Positions 9,282-17,819 of a stretch of 64,000 nucleotides of DNA are shown one piece after another (the first letter of the stretch is position 1; every line of letters begins with the position of its first letter). The position numbers and the translations under genes were made by a program. Below the pieces are notes generated by a model that worked only from the letters and a program-made list of their open reading frames with translations, made no database searches and was not told where the DNA came from. The stretch spans positions 310,001-374,000 of the forward strand of contig NZ_QOVK01000002.1 of NCBI RefSeq assembly GCF_004104075.1, written 5' to 3'. The DNA comes from Leeuwenhoekiella polynyae (GTDB lineage Bacteria > Bacteroidota > Bacteroidia > Flavobacteriales > Flavobacteriaceae).

Positions 9282-10211
9282 TTAAGCCATTTGAGCATTG
9301 ATTCCTTTATACTCAGGCAATGTAGGTCTGCTTGCTAAACCATCTTTTATGATTTGCAACACTTCTTCACGTCGCTCACCAGCTAATGGTAAACGCGGTG
9401 CACGCACGTGCTCAGAACCTATATTAGTATGAACTTCTGCAAGCTTTATGTTTTGTACCAGTTGCGCATCTATATCCAACTCTAAAAGTGGTAAGAACCA
9501 GCGGTAGATCTCTAATGCTTCAGCAATACGACCTGCTTTTTGCAACTCGTAAATTGCTACAGTCTCTGCAGGAAAAGCACAAACTAACCCAGCAACCCAA
9601 CCGTCTGCGCCCATTAATAAGCTCTCTAAGGCAAGCGTATCTACACCAGTCATAATTTTTAAACGATCTCCAAAACGGTTTTTGATACGTGTTACATTAG
9701 AAATGTCACGAGTAGACTCTTTTACCGCCTGAATATTTGGCTCTTTAAGCAACTCTTCAAACATGTCTAAAGTCACTTCAATTTTATAGTCAACCGGGTT
9801 GTTATACACCATAATAGGTAAAGAAGTGCTTTGTGCAACTGCTTTAAAAAATGCTACAACTTCACGATCACTTGCTTTATAACGCATAGGAGGCAACATC
9901 ATCAATCCTGCAGCACCATCTTCTTCAGCTTGTTTTGCTGCAGCGATAGCTCCTTTTGTAGTTTGCTCTGCAATGTTCATCATCACCGGTACAGAACCTG
10001 CAACAATCTCAACTGTTTTACGAGTTAATATCGTTTTTTCTTCATCCGTAAGCGTACTTGCTTCTCCTAACGTCCCCCCTAATACGATACCGTGAACGCC
10101 AGCATCAAGCTGTGCTTTTATGTTTACCTCAAACAGATCAAGGTCTAACTGATCATCTGCTGTGAATTTTGTTGTAACTGCCGGCATAACGCCTTCCCAA
10201 TTGATTTGCAT
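9282..10211 (-). CDS. DHDPS-family pyrroline-4-hydroxy-2-carboxylate deaminase
   Basis: 309 aa, a class I aldolase-type TIM barrel of the dihydrodipicolinate synthase/N-acetylneuraminate lyase family. Conserved residues are visible: the GGTLGE phosphate/carboxylate loop (45-50), Tyr136 in MVYNNP and the Schiff-base Lys164 in AVKEST. Given the epimerase, FAD dehydrogenase and ketoglutarate-semialdehyde dehydrogenase downstream, the expected reaction is deamination of pyrroline-4-hydroxy-2-carboxylate to 2-ketoglutarate semialdehyde. True DapA is a less likely alternative. It is the promoter-proximal gene of the operon and divergent from the AraC regulator. Confidence 0.85.
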   Translation of the reverse strand: MQINWEGVMPAVTTKFTADDQLDLDLFEVNIKAQLDAGVHGIVLGGTLGEASTLTDEEKTILTRKTVEIVAGSVPVMMNIAEQTTKGAIAAAKQAEEDGAAGLMMLPPMRYKASDREVVAFFKAVAQSTSLPIMVYNNPVDYKIEVTLDMFEELLKEPNIQAVKESTRDISNVTRIKNRFGDRLKIMTGVDTLALESLLMGADGWVAGLVCAFPAETVAIYELQKAGRIAEALEIYRWFLPLLELDIDAQLVQNIKLAEVHTNIGSEHVRAPRLPLAGERREEVLQIIKDGLASRPTLPEYKGINAQMA

Positions 10212-10236
10212 AGTTTCTTATCTTTTATTGATGCTA

Positions 10237-10244
10237 CAAATGTA
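10237..10244 (-). promoter_or_regulatory. Candidate -7 element of the hydroxyproline operon
   Basis: On the minus strand this reads TACATTTG, a full match to the Bacteroidota -7 consensus TAnnTTTG, 25 nt upstream of the deaminase ATG. It lies inside a small palindrome CTACAAATGTAG. No exact TTTG -33 element stands at the right distance, which would fit an activator-dependent promoter driven by the divergent AraC-family protein. That last point is inference. Confidence 0.5.
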
Positions 10245-10286
10245 GTAGGGTTTAAAAGCTTTCTTTTTGTACCAGTTAGCTAAAAG

Positions 10287-10318
10287 TTTGCATATATTAG
10301 CATGATTAGAGAATTTTG
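10287..10318 (+). promoter_or_regulatory. Candidate promoter of the AraC-type regulator
   Basis: TTTG (10287-10290), a 20-nt spacer and GAATTTTG (10311-10318) match the Bacteroidota -33/-7 pattern with one mismatch (GA for TA). The regulator's TTG start follows 27 nt later. Confidence 0.5.
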
Positions 10319-10345
10319 AACCAAAAGAACGTCAAATTCTAACTA

Positions 10346-11197
10346 TTGAAAGTTTTACCTTTTAAAATACCGAAGTCTGGCAACAACGCGCTCATCTTGC
10401 AAGAAGACCTGGAACCGCTGTTTTATGACAAGCTACACCAGCATCCTGAAATACAGGTAAGCTATATCTTAAACGGAACAGGAACACTACTGGTAGGTGA
10501 TACGGTAAGTCGCTTTGGCCCTGGAGACTTATTGGTTTTTGGCGGAAATCTTCCGCATGTTTTTAGAAGTGATACCCAAGATGAAGGTTTTTCACATATG
10601 CTCACAATATTCTTTAATAGAGAAAGTTTTGGCTCCTCTTTTTTTGAAACTGAAGAATTAAAAGATTTTGAACTGTTCTTCAAGCAGGCAGCTTCAGGTT
10701 TTAGGATTCAGGACAAAAGCAAAAATTTAAAAAGAGAATTTATTACCCTGAAAAGCTTGCCGAACCTGGAACGCTTTATGAGTTTTATAAAACTGCTATA
10801 TGCTGTTTATACTGCTCCTAAAGAATTACTCTCTAATTTCACCAAAAACACTAAATATACAGATACTGAAGGCCAGCGTATGAGTAATGTTTTTGATTAT
10901 TGCCTGAGCAACTTTCAAGAACGCATAACACTAGATGAGATCGCCGAAGTTGCTGTGATGAGTCCTACTGCGTTTTGCCGCTTTTTTAAAGAGCGAACCA
11001 ATAAAACCTTCTATCAATTTTTATTAGAGCTGCGCACTGAACATGCCTGCCAGTTACTACGCACTCCAGAAAACCAAGAGTCAATCGCAAGTATTGCGTT
11101 CTCGAGTGGTTTTAATTCGGTTTCTAATTTTAATCGATACTTTAAAAAACAAAAAGGCATGAGCCCAAGGGAATATATTACCGCAGAAACAGGCTAG
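10346..11197 (+). CDS. AraC-family regulator of hydroxyproline catabolism
   Basis: 283 aa. The N-terminal part (about residues 20-110) is a cupin sensing domain (HQHPEIQVSYILNGTG, GDLLVFGGNLPH). The C-terminal 95 residues form an AraC double helix-turn-helix (ITLDEIAEVAVMSPTAFCRFF and FNSVSNFNRYFKKQKGMSPREY). The start is a TTG: an in-frame stop lies two codons upstream (10340-10342) and MKVLPFKIPK is a natural N-terminus. It is transcribed divergently from the hydroxyproline operon across 134 bp, so it is the obvious candidate activator. The inducer is not known. Confidence 0.85.
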   Translation: MKVLPFKIPKSGNNALILQEDLEPLFYDKLHQHPEIQVSYILNGTGTLLVGDTVSRFGPGDLLVFGGNLPHVFRSDTQDEGFSHMLTIFFNRESFGSSFFETEELKDFELFFKQAASGFRIQDKSKNLKREFITLKSLPNLERFMSFIKLLYAVYTAPKELLSNFTKNTKYTDTEGQRMSNVFDYCLSNFQERITLDEIAEVAVMSPTAFCRFFKERTNKTFYQFLLELRTEHACQLLRTPENQESIASIAFSSGFNSVSNFNRYFKKQKGMSPREYITAETG

Positions 11198-11247
11198 TTT
11201 TTGTAACAATCCAGATAAATCTCCTACTTATATAAAAAACCAAAAAC

Positions 11248-11424
11248 ATGAATAAAACACAGATCCTTATAGCCGTTGGAAGTCTATTCATTTCGGCTAG
11301 CTTGATCAATTCATTTTACGTTCATTTAAATGATAGCATATCAGGTTTTTTGATGGGAACAGGCATAGGTCTGCTATTTATAAGTCTCGTTAAGATACGT
11401 AAAAGCAGCAAGGCTAAATCATAA
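11248..11424 (+). CDS. Small two-helix membrane protein (58 aa)
   Basis: ATG at 11248, preceded by an A-rich stretch. The protein has two hydrophobic segments (ILIAVGSLFISASLI and FLMGTGIGLLFISLV) and a basic tail (KIRKSSKAKS). No domain is recognised. It follows the AraC regulator by 50 nt on the same strand and might be co-transcribed with it. The composition is typical of small flavobacterial membrane proteins. Confidence 0.65.
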   Translation: MNKTQILIAVGSLFISASLINSFYVHLNDSISGFLMGTGIGLLFISLVKIRKSSKAKS

Positions 11425-11427
11425 AGT

Positions 11428-11516
11428 CTACATACTACTCAATGCTCCTCCATCAATAGGTATTTTAGTCTCGGTAATATATGCAGCTTGTTGTGAAGCT
11501 AAAACCATACAAGCTT
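11428..11516 (-). pseudogene. Relic of an SDR gene 3' end
   Basis: On the minus strand this stretch encodes a piece ending IPIDGGALSSM-stop. It resembles the last ~28 residues of the intact SDR encoded at 12142-12927 (IPIDGGALSSL-stop), and the nucleotide similarity is obvious by eye. The homology fades above about 11516, and nothing upstream supplies the rest of an SDR. It is therefore a degraded duplicate or a leftover from recombination, on the same strand as the intact gene about 0.7 kb away. Confidence 0.8.
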
Positions 11517-11581
11517 TTTATTTTATTGACTAATAGCTGCAACGGTTTTTAATAAAAAAGGTCTTTTTTAAAAAGAAAGTT

Positions 11582-12136
11582 TTGAAAATCATAAAACCAC
11601 TCCCAACCTTAAAAGAAATCCTGACGATAGGCATAATTAGCTTTTTATGTCAACAAGCAATTTCTCAGAAGGAAACTGAGACAAACGTTAAGAAATTTAA
11701 AAGTGCCTTTCAGCAGGATAAAGAATTTGAAGTCTATGAAAATATAGGCTTTTTTAAAACGTATAAAAATACACTCAGTTTTTACAATCAAAAAATGGGA
11801 ATAAGTTTTACTGCAGGTCACGCAGTACAAGGGCTGGCATTATCATCAAAACTACCAGACATTCAACTAATGACTCAAGTTTTACTCACCTATGACGTAC
11901 AATCAAACCTTCAAATTTATGCTTTAGGTAAATATGTTGATCGTCCTATTAACAACTCAGGGGAAAGTCAAACCTCTATGAACCCATTGTTTGAGCAAAG
12001 TGAATTAGGGATGGGAATTAAAGCTAACATCTACGATATAGAATTAGACATGGGGCCTAAATTGATTCTCGATACACAAAGTATAAACTCAAATAATTTC
12101 TTCAGGATAAACACCAAGATTTCTAAAAAATTCTAA
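11582..12136 (+). CDS. Hypothetical exported protein
   Basis: 184 aa starting at a TTG (MKIIKPLPTLKEIL), with a signal-like hydrophobic segment (ILTIGIISFLCQQAIS). The mature part has alternating short hydrophobic and polar stretches (FYNQKMGISFTAGHAV, QLMTQVLLTYDV, ELGMGIKANIYDIELDMG). This is compatible with a small outer-membrane beta-structure protein that ends FRINTKISKKF. I do not recognise the family. It sits between the SDR relic and the intact SDR, as if inserted into a duplicated SDR locus. Confidence 0.6.
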   Translation: MKIIKPLPTLKEILTIGIISFLCQQAISQKETETNVKKFKSAFQQDKEFEVYENIGFFKTYKNTLSFYNQKMGISFTAGHAVQGLALSSKLPDIQLMTQVLLTYDVQSNLQIYALGKYVDRPINNSGESQTSMNPLFEQSELGMGIKANIYDIELDMGPKLILDTQSINSNNFFRINTKISKKF

Positions 12137-12141
12137 TCGAT

Positions 12142-12927
12142 TTACAAACTACTCAAAGCTCCTCCATCAATAGGGATTTGAGTACCGTTAATATACCCGG
12201 CCAGTTCTGAAGCTAAAAATGCAACTAAATAACCGTACTCTGCAGGATCTCCAATACGTTTTACAGGAACCGTCGCTTCCAATCGTTTGAGCACTTCCTC
12301 TTCAGAAATATTTTGTTCTTTTGCTTTTTGAGCATTCAAGGCTTTTATACGTTCTGTATTAAAATATCCCGTAAGAATGCTGTTTACAGTTATTCCATCC
12401 TTACCGACTTCAGTAGCAAGACTTTTTGCCCAAGTTACCACAGCTGCTCTAATAGAATTAGATAAAACCAAATAAGACAGTGGTTCTTTTACCGTAACCG
12501 AAGCTACATTTATAATACGGCCCCACTTATTTTTTTGCATCGATTTTAGAGCTAATTCCGATGTAAGAGCTACAGTTTTAAACAATAAATCAAAAGCGTG
12601 CTGATAATCTACAACATCCTTATCGAGTGCTGTACCGGCTGCAGGGCCTTGCGTATTGTTCACTAAAATATCCACGGAATTGTTCTCAAAATACTCAGAA
12701 ATCAAAACTTGGTAGGCTTCAAAATCAGTAAAGTCTACCTGAAGGATCTGATGCTGCTGACTTTCGTGAGTTGATAAAACAGACTTCACCACTTCTAACT
12801 TATCAAGAGAACGCGACATTAAAGTAACAGTAGCTCCGCTGGCTGCCAATTGTATAGCAATCGCTTTACCAATTCCTGAAGTACTCGCTCCTACCAATGC
12901 CTTTTTTCCACTTAGATTTATTCTCAT
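12142..12927 (-). CDS. Atypical short-chain dehydrogenase/reductase
   Basis: 261 aa. The Rossmann motif is GASTSGIGKAIA (13-24) and the NNTQG loop stands at 90-94. Ser143 is present, but the canonical YxxxK pair is replaced by Ser156 and Arg160 (SNSIRAAV). This fits the described subgroup of beta-ketoacyl-ACP-reductase-like SDRs that lack a complete catalytic tetrad, so oxidoreductase activity cannot be assumed. The end (IPIDGGALSSL) is typical of the fold. The upstream neighbour is a cupin on the same strand, 64 nt away. The substrate is unknown. Confidence 0.85.
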   Translation of the reverse strand: MRINLSGKKALVGASTSGIGKAIAIQLAASGATVTLMSRSLDKLEVVKSVLSTHESQQHQILQVDFTDFEAYQVLISEYFENNSVDILVNNTQGPAAGTALDKDVVDYQHAFDLLFKTVALTSELALKSMQKNKWGRIINVASVTVKEPLSYLVLSNSIRAAVVTWAKSLATEVGKDGITVNSILTGYFNTERIKALNAQKAKEQNISEEEVLKRLEATVPVKRIGDPAEYGYLVAFLASELAGYINGTQIPIDGGALSSL

Positions 12928-12991
12928 TATCTACTTCTTTTAAAAAGGGGTCTCGACTGCGACTGACCTGACATTAGAATTTTTCTTAAAT

Positions 12992-13309
12992 CTACTTATA
13001 CTCTTCTCGTGTAGGACTGAACACATCTAGTAGTTTACACGGTGTAAGTGCTTTACCACTATGCGGTAGGTGGGGAGCAATCACTACAATATCGCCGGGA
13101 TAGTATACTTTGGTTTTTCCATCTAAAGTGAACTCAAATTCACCTTCAATTACATGCATGATTTGCTCGTTCATATGGCTGTGCTCGGGCACTTCTGCTC
13201 CCTGCTCAACCTCCCAAAAGGCTAATGAAGTATTTTGAGTATGTACCAGTTTACCGTGATAACCCGGCATAATTTCTTGAGGTGTTATTTCTGAAAGTTT
13301 ATACTGCAT
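12992..13309 (-). CDS. Small single-domain cupin
   Basis: 105 aa with both cupin motifs: EHSHMNEQIMHVIEGEFEF (motif 1, His/Glu metal ligands) and GDIVVIAPHLPHSG (motif 2). There is no signal peptide. It probably binds a metal or small ligand, but the substrate cannot be read from the sequence. It is adjacent to and co-directional with the SDR, suggesting a shared small-molecule pathway. Confidence 0.8.
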   Translation of the reverse strand: MQYKLSEITPQEIMPGYHGKLVHTQNTSLAFWEVEQGAEVPEHSHMNEQIMHVIEGEFEFTLDGKTKVYYPGDIVVIAPHLPHSGKALTPCKLLDVFSPTREEYK

Positions 13310-13419
13310 CTTATTATTTTATTGCTGTTATTATTTCTATTAGTTGCTTCGGTACAGATTGATTTTGTCATCACAGGCTCAATTCTTATTTCTTTGTTCT
13401 ATTGTCTAACATCAAAACT

Positions 13420-14424
13420 CTAATTCCCCCAAACCCTGCTCCACAAACTACTTAAAACCTGCTTCATTGCTTCGGGATCACGTTCAGCTTCTATCATATT
13501 CAATTCGTCATATTGATTGGGAACAAGTTGATAACTAAAAACAAACTTTAAATTTTCTGCTTCTAAGTCATAAACACCAAAACGTAAATCGTTAAAAAAC
13601 AAATCCTGATTACGCTCTTCAATCGCATACCAACCTTCGGCAATTTGAGCGAGACGCTTTACGGTTTCAGAATTTTTATAATTTCCTAAAGCCGCTTTGT
13701 TTTTTGCCACTCTTTTAAAAGAAATAGGTTTCGTATCAAAAAATGAATAATCACCCAGCAAGTACGCATCTCCTACATCTACATTGGCATACCATAAAAT
13801 GGTATTGAAAGCTGCCGGGCGGGTGTCTATCGAGGCATATTCGATATGTTGAGCATCCAGAGCATCGGTAAATTTTTGATAACTGATGCCTTTTAAAATC
13901 AATGTCAGAATCATATATCCTGAACTTACAATTAAACCTAAGCGATTGTATTTTTTTCGCTTTGCGGAAGTTTTAGGCAAGCGCATGGCTAGAATCAAAA
14001 ACACAAGAAAAGGCAGTGTATAGAGCGGATCTATCACAAATATATTTTGATAGGCCAACCGCAGGTCAAAAGGCCAAAAAAGCTGTGTTCCCCAAGTAGT
14101 ATGCGCATCGAGTAGAGGATGTGTTATCAATCCCCAGAAGAAAAGCCAGGACCAGTCTTTCCAGGTTGCTGCTGCTCTTTTATGAATTTTAGAAACCAGC
14201 CAGCCCAGAAGCGGAGCCATCACAATGCTAAAAATTATAGAATGACTCAACCCACGATGAATTTCTATCGCCGTCAACGGATCTAAAAATTTGCCGACGA
14301 TTGTATCCAAGTCTGGTATCGTACCAGCTATCGCTCCGTAAAACATAGCTTTATTGCCTACTCTCTTTCCTAAAACAGCTTCTCCTACTGCCGCCCCCAG
14401 AACGATTTGCGTTAGTGAATCCAT
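13420..14424 (-). CDS. YdjM-family membrane-bound metal-dependent hydrolase
   Basis: 334 aa, starting MDSLTQIVLGAAVGEA as usual for this family. Conserved His/Asp patches are visible (TIPDLD, HRGLSHS, THPLLDAHTTWG), along with several membrane segments in the first 190 residues. The C-terminal 140 residues look soluble. The biochemical substrate is unknown; some relatives are DNA-damage regulated. The ATG directly abuts the stop codon of the MutS-like gene, so the two are probably co-translated. Confidence 0.8.
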   Translation of the reverse strand: MDSLTQIVLGAAVGEAVLGKRVGNKAMFYGAIAGTIPDLDTIVGKFLDPLTAIEIHRGLSHSIIFSIVMAPLLGWLVSKIHKRAAATWKDWSWLFFWGLITHPLLDAHTTWGTQLFWPFDLRLAYQNIFVIDPLYTLPFLVFLILAMRLPKTSAKRKKYNRLGLIVSSGYMILTLILKGISYQKFTDALDAQHIEYASIDTRPAAFNTILWYANVDVGDAYLLGDYSFFDTKPISFKRVAKNKAALGNYKNSETVKRLAQIAEGWYAIEERNQDLFFNDLRFGVYDLEAENLKFVFSYQLVPNQYDELNMIEAERDPEAMKQVLSSLWSRVWGN

Positions 14425-16200
14425 CTAAGAATCAATAATATTCATCTTCCGCAACAGGAAAGACGCATTCATATTTTGACAGATTCCCTTTTTAAAAGTA
14501 TAGTCAAAAAAGAGTTCGTCATCAATAATCTGCGCGTCAAAATAATAGTTTTTAACGTCATCCAGAACGTCTGCCGCTTCACAAAGACTCAAGTCGTGAG
14601 TAGCGATAATCCCGGTAGAATTTGACGCAACTAGCTTCTCTATAAATTTACGAGAACCAATTGCTTTATCGGTACTGTTAGTTCCTTTTAGGATTTCATC
14701 AAGAATTATAAAGTAGGTATCTGTTTTAATGGCATTAACAATAAACTGCAACCGTTTTAATTCTGAAAAGAAATAGGATTCATCATCGGTAAGCGAGTCG
14801 CTGGTACGCATACTCGTAATCAATTTTATAGGACTGTAAATCGCTTCTTTCGCACAAATAGGTAAACCGGCATTACTCATTACAATACTCAAGGAAACCG
14901 TACGTAAGAACGTACTTTTTCCGGCCATATTAGCTCCGGTAATGATAAAAAACTGCTCACTATCAATAGTAAAATCATTTGCGATCGCCTTTTTAGGATC
15001 GAGTAACGGGTGCGCGAGATCAATAGCTTTTAAAGTATGATTTCCGGATTTGATTGCTGCGAAAGAATAATCAGGATGATTGAATCTGAAATTACCCAAA
15101 CTGTTTTGCGCATCAAAAAAGGCAATAACCTCAAACCAGTTTGCGACCTCATCAGCATGTGTAGCAATCCATTTTTCTATGCGGAAACATTGTCTCAAAT
15201 CGGAAAGAAAAAACGCATTGATAAACACACCTACAAACATATTAGAGCGCTGGTCGAGAATTCCCAGCATTTTTGAAAACTGCTCAATAATTGCTGAAGC
15301 TTTTGCCTTTTGAGATTTAATTTTATCTTGTTCTCGCTTTAAATAAACCGAAGTGAATTCTTGCTCCTCCAACAACAACATCAGCCTATAATATTGCTCA
15401 AAAGTTGTTTGTGTTTTGCTGGATTTTGTCCAGAGATTTGTGATTTTTTTGACGTAAATACCTGAAACTCCCAACCCGATAAAAAACCACCAAATGATCA
15501 AATTGCTACTTATAATATCCAGATAAGCCAGAACAAAAACCGTCACAGAAGCCACCGAAAACGCATTGGGTAACCACTTCATTATTTTTGGGATAAAACT
15601 TTTATAACCGTTCAACCAATTTATGATTGAACTCGCGCTGTAATCTGCTTCTACCAGTGCTGCAGTAGCTCTAAATTGCTGACGCCAATCTGGCTGATCT
15701 GAAAGTTCTTTTGCAGCTTCTTGCTTTTCAGGGATTCCATCAATGCTGTTTGCGGTAAGTAAAGCTGCCAACTTTTGCTTCCCGCTCTCCAGTCCGGTTC
15801 TATTTAAATATTGAAAGAAAGAACCCCTTCCAAATAGATCAATATCCTGACTGTACTCATGCAACGGATTATTGAAGTTTTCGCCATCTGGCAAATTGTA
15901 ATAATCCCGATTGAGCACTTTGATTTCGGTCTCATTAATCGAGATCATTTCTTGTATAAAATCTCGCTTATATTTTAAACGGGAATGTCTGGAAACCAAA
16001 GCCAGAAACAAAATGATTTCCACCACAATTACGGCGATAATTACACGCGTGTTTTCCCATAAAAAATAAATAGCCGCAACACCTATTAAAAAAACGGCAA
16101 GCCGAATCATGCTGCTTGAAAACAATAGCGTTTGGATTTTTTTTAGCTGCTCTTGATAGGTTGCTATTTTTGAGCTGTAATACTCTTTTGGATTCTGCAT
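14425..16200 (-). CDS. MutS-related ATPase with N-terminal membrane segments
   Basis: 591 aa. The C-terminal third is a MutS-type ABC ATPase: Walker A GANMAGKST around residue 420, DSLTDDESYFF, Walker B FIILDEILKGTNSTD and the switch ATHDLSL. The N-terminal half has hydrophobic pairs (LAVFLIGVAAIYFLW, VIIAVIVVEIILFLALV, and two near 210-250) and a MutS core/lever region. It lacks the mismatch-recognition domain I, so it is not canonical MutS. Flavobacteria carry such membrane-associated MutS homologues and their role is unclear. Confidence 0.85.
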   Translation of the reverse strand: MQNPKEYYSSKIATYQEQLKKIQTLLFSSSMIRLAVFLIGVAAIYFLWENTRVIIAVIVVEIILFLALVSRHSRLKYKRDFIQEMISINETEIKVLNRDYYNLPDGENFNNPLHEYSQDIDLFGRGSFFQYLNRTGLESGKQKLAALLTANSIDGIPEKQEAAKELSDQPDWRQQFRATAALVEADYSASSIINWLNGYKSFIPKIMKWLPNAFSVASVTVFVLAYLDIISSNLIIWWFFIGLGVSGIYVKKITNLWTKSSKTQTTFEQYYRLMLLLEEQEFTSVYLKREQDKIKSQKAKASAIIEQFSKMLGILDQRSNMFVGVFINAFFLSDLRQCFRIEKWIATHADEVANWFEVIAFFDAQNSLGNFRFNHPDYSFAAIKSGNHTLKAIDLAHPLLDPKKAIANDFTIDSEQFFIITGANMAGKSTFLRTVSLSIVMSNAGLPICAKEAIYSPIKLITSMRTSDSLTDDESYFFSELKRLQFIVNAIKTDTYFIILDEILKGTNSTDKAIGSRKFIEKLVASNSTGIIATHDLSLCEAADVLDDVKNYYFDAQIIDDELFFDYTFKKGICQNMNASFLLRKMNIIDS

Positions 16201-16245
16201 GCGTTTGATTGAAGAAATGATTTTTGTAAAGCTAGATATTCAGAA

Positions 16246-16617
16246 TCAATCCAGACTTTTTAATTGTTCTTTTAGTTTTTTCGTAAGACTGTTTACGATC
16301 AAATCGTAGCTGTGATCAATAAATCCCTGCAGTTGATTAAACGAAATTTCACCGTTGAGCACAACAGTATTCCAGTGATGTTTATTCATATGCCAGCCAG
16401 GCAAAATACTTTCAGGATACTCGCCGCGCAATTCCTGAGCATATTTTGGATTGCATTTTAAATTGATACGCGGTTCTCCTTCCTCCCAGGATTTGAGTCC
16501 ACTTAAAGCATACATCTTACCCATTACCTTAAAAACCAAGGTCTCATTATCAAATGGAAATTCTTCGGTTGTACCGGGTTTTCTCAAACAGTATTCTCTA
16601 AAGTTGTCGATGTTCAT
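16246..16617 (-). CDS. MmcQ/YjbR-family protein
   Basis: 123 aa. It begins MNIDNFREYCLRKPGTTEEFPF, the usual opening of the family, and contains LKCNPKYAQELR and HWNTVVLNG, typical of the CyaY-like YjbR fold. The family is described as DNA-binding by fold similarity, and its cellular function is unknown. It lies between the GNAT and MutS-like genes in a run of co-directional genes. Confidence 0.85.
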   Translation of the reverse strand: MNIDNFREYCLRKPGTTEEFPFDNETLVFKVMGKMYALSGLKSWEEGEPRINLKCNPKYAQELRGEYPESILPGWHMNKHHWNTVVLNGEISFNQLQGFIDHSYDLIVNSLTKKLKEQLKSLD

Positions 16618-16657
16618 AGCGCTCTATTTAATTAGTGATTGTAAAAGAAGAGGCTTA

Positions 16658-17191
16658 TTATGAATTTTTAAACGGATAATACATAATATAATCTTCCATC
16701 AAATAGCCGTTACCAATATCAAAATCTGCGGAATAGCTATTCTTAAAGCCGTAATATTCATAAAAAGACACAGCATTATTGCCCCGATTCACGTTAAGCA
16801 TAACGCCGCCGTCTCCTGCCTTTTTTGCTTCCGCGAAAGCGAAATCCATTAAAAAACGCCCTGCTCCGGCTCCCTGAGTTTTGGGCAATACATAAATTTT
16901 ATCAACCTTGGTAAGCGTTGCTTCGGCATTTAAACGCTCATCTGAATAATGCGGAATGATCGCTAAATACCCCACAGCGACTTCTGAATCATAAAGCAAA
17001 TAAAATACGCTTCCGGTTCCTGTTTGTTTCTTTAATGAAGTAATGCTGTACATCATCTCCATCATATAGCTAATCTGGGCTTCAGAGAGAATATCTTTAA
17101 AGGTTGCTGGCCAGACCTCATCAACCAACTGTTTTAAGAGTGACCAATCTTCTTTCTGAACCTCTTTAATGCTAAACTGCTTTTGACTCAT
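16658..17191 (-). CDS. GNAT-family N-acetyltransferase
   Basis: 177 aa. It has a GNAT fold with the acetyl-CoA loop motif LPKTQGAGAGRFLMDFA (consensus Q/RxxGxG/A) and the C-terminal NRGNNAVSFYEYYGF motif. The substrate is unknown. The start overlaps the end of the DUF4230 gene by 20 nt, implying translational coupling. A short palindrome GCTTCCGCGAAAGC (16827-16840) lies inside the gene. Confidence 0.85.
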   Translation of the reverse strand: MSQKQFSIKEVQKEDWSLLKQLVDEVWPATFKDILSEAQISYMMEMMYSITSLKKQTGTGSVFYLLYDSEVAVGYLAIIPHYSDERLNAEATLTKVDKIYVLPKTQGAGAGRFLMDFAFAEAKKAGDGGVMLNVNRGNNAVSFYEYYGFKNSYSADFDIGNGYLMEDYIMYYPFKNS

Positions 17192-17804
17192 TCTTATCTT
17201 TTAATCGGGGTGCTTCAGCTGCTTTTTCTAATGCCTGGTAATCTAATTTCCAGCCAATCGTCTGCACTAAATTTTCCATAAGTGATACTGTACTTAATGC
17301 TTGCTTTGAAGCTTCATCATACAAACCACTTTGCGGCACTTTGTCTACAATGTGCTGCTTAGCCTCTCTGTTTATTTCGGTAAGATCTGTTGAAGTAAAG
17401 GGGTTTGCCCAACCCTCTTTTTTATCGTAATATTTAAAATCAGTTTCTATACTGAGTAATTCCGGCTGTGGAAAATCGGTTAAAATAATGATCCTATTCT
17501 TTACATCAGGGTGCATTTTAATCTTGGTAAGATCAAAACCTACATAAGCTTTAGCATCAATGAGCACCAATGCTTTCTTACTTCCTAAAAACAGATTGAG
17601 CCATTTATCTTTTACATTCTGATAATGGTAAATTTCAGAAAAATCTCCTTCTACTGTTATAAACTTACAAACGCTACGTATTTTTTCCATCAAAACAACA
17701 GACTGCTGCTGCGCATTTTGCTGGCGCTTGCTTTTATTAAACCTATTGAAAATAAAGTAAGCAACCACGCTACCTACTGCTAAACCTATGAATAGATATT
17801 CCAT
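17172..17804 (-). CDS. DUF4230 protein, single N-terminal membrane anchor
   Basis: 210 aa. One hydrophobic segment stands at residues 3-18, followed by a basic stop-transfer stretch (NRFNKSKRQQ). The remaining ~180 residues form the soluble DUF4230 domain (VCKFITVEGDFSEIYHYQ, LNLFLGSKKALVLIDAKAYVGFDL). The function is unknown; in my reading it is anchored with the domain outside the cytoplasmic face. It overlaps the GNAT gene by 20 nt. Confidence 0.75.
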   Translation of the reverse strand: MEYLFIGLAVGSVVAYFIFNRFNKSKRQQNAQQQSVVLMEKIRSVCKFITVEGDFSEIYHYQNVKDKWLNLFLGSKKALVLIDAKAYVGFDLTKIKMHPDVKNRIIILTDFPQPELLSIETDFKYYDKKEGWANPFTSTDLTEINREAKQHIVDKVPQSGLYDEASKQALSTVSLMENLVQTIGWKLDYQALEKAAEAPRLKDKNESKAV

Positions 17805-17819
17805 AAATCAAAGATAAGG

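Noticed and set aside
12947-12973. Possible copy of another dispersed repeat (CTCGACTGCGACTGACCTGACA-like stretch) between cupin and SDR
   Set aside because: It resembles a flavobacterial intergenic repeat but is single in this window and forms no convincing palindrome, so I did not list it as a feature.
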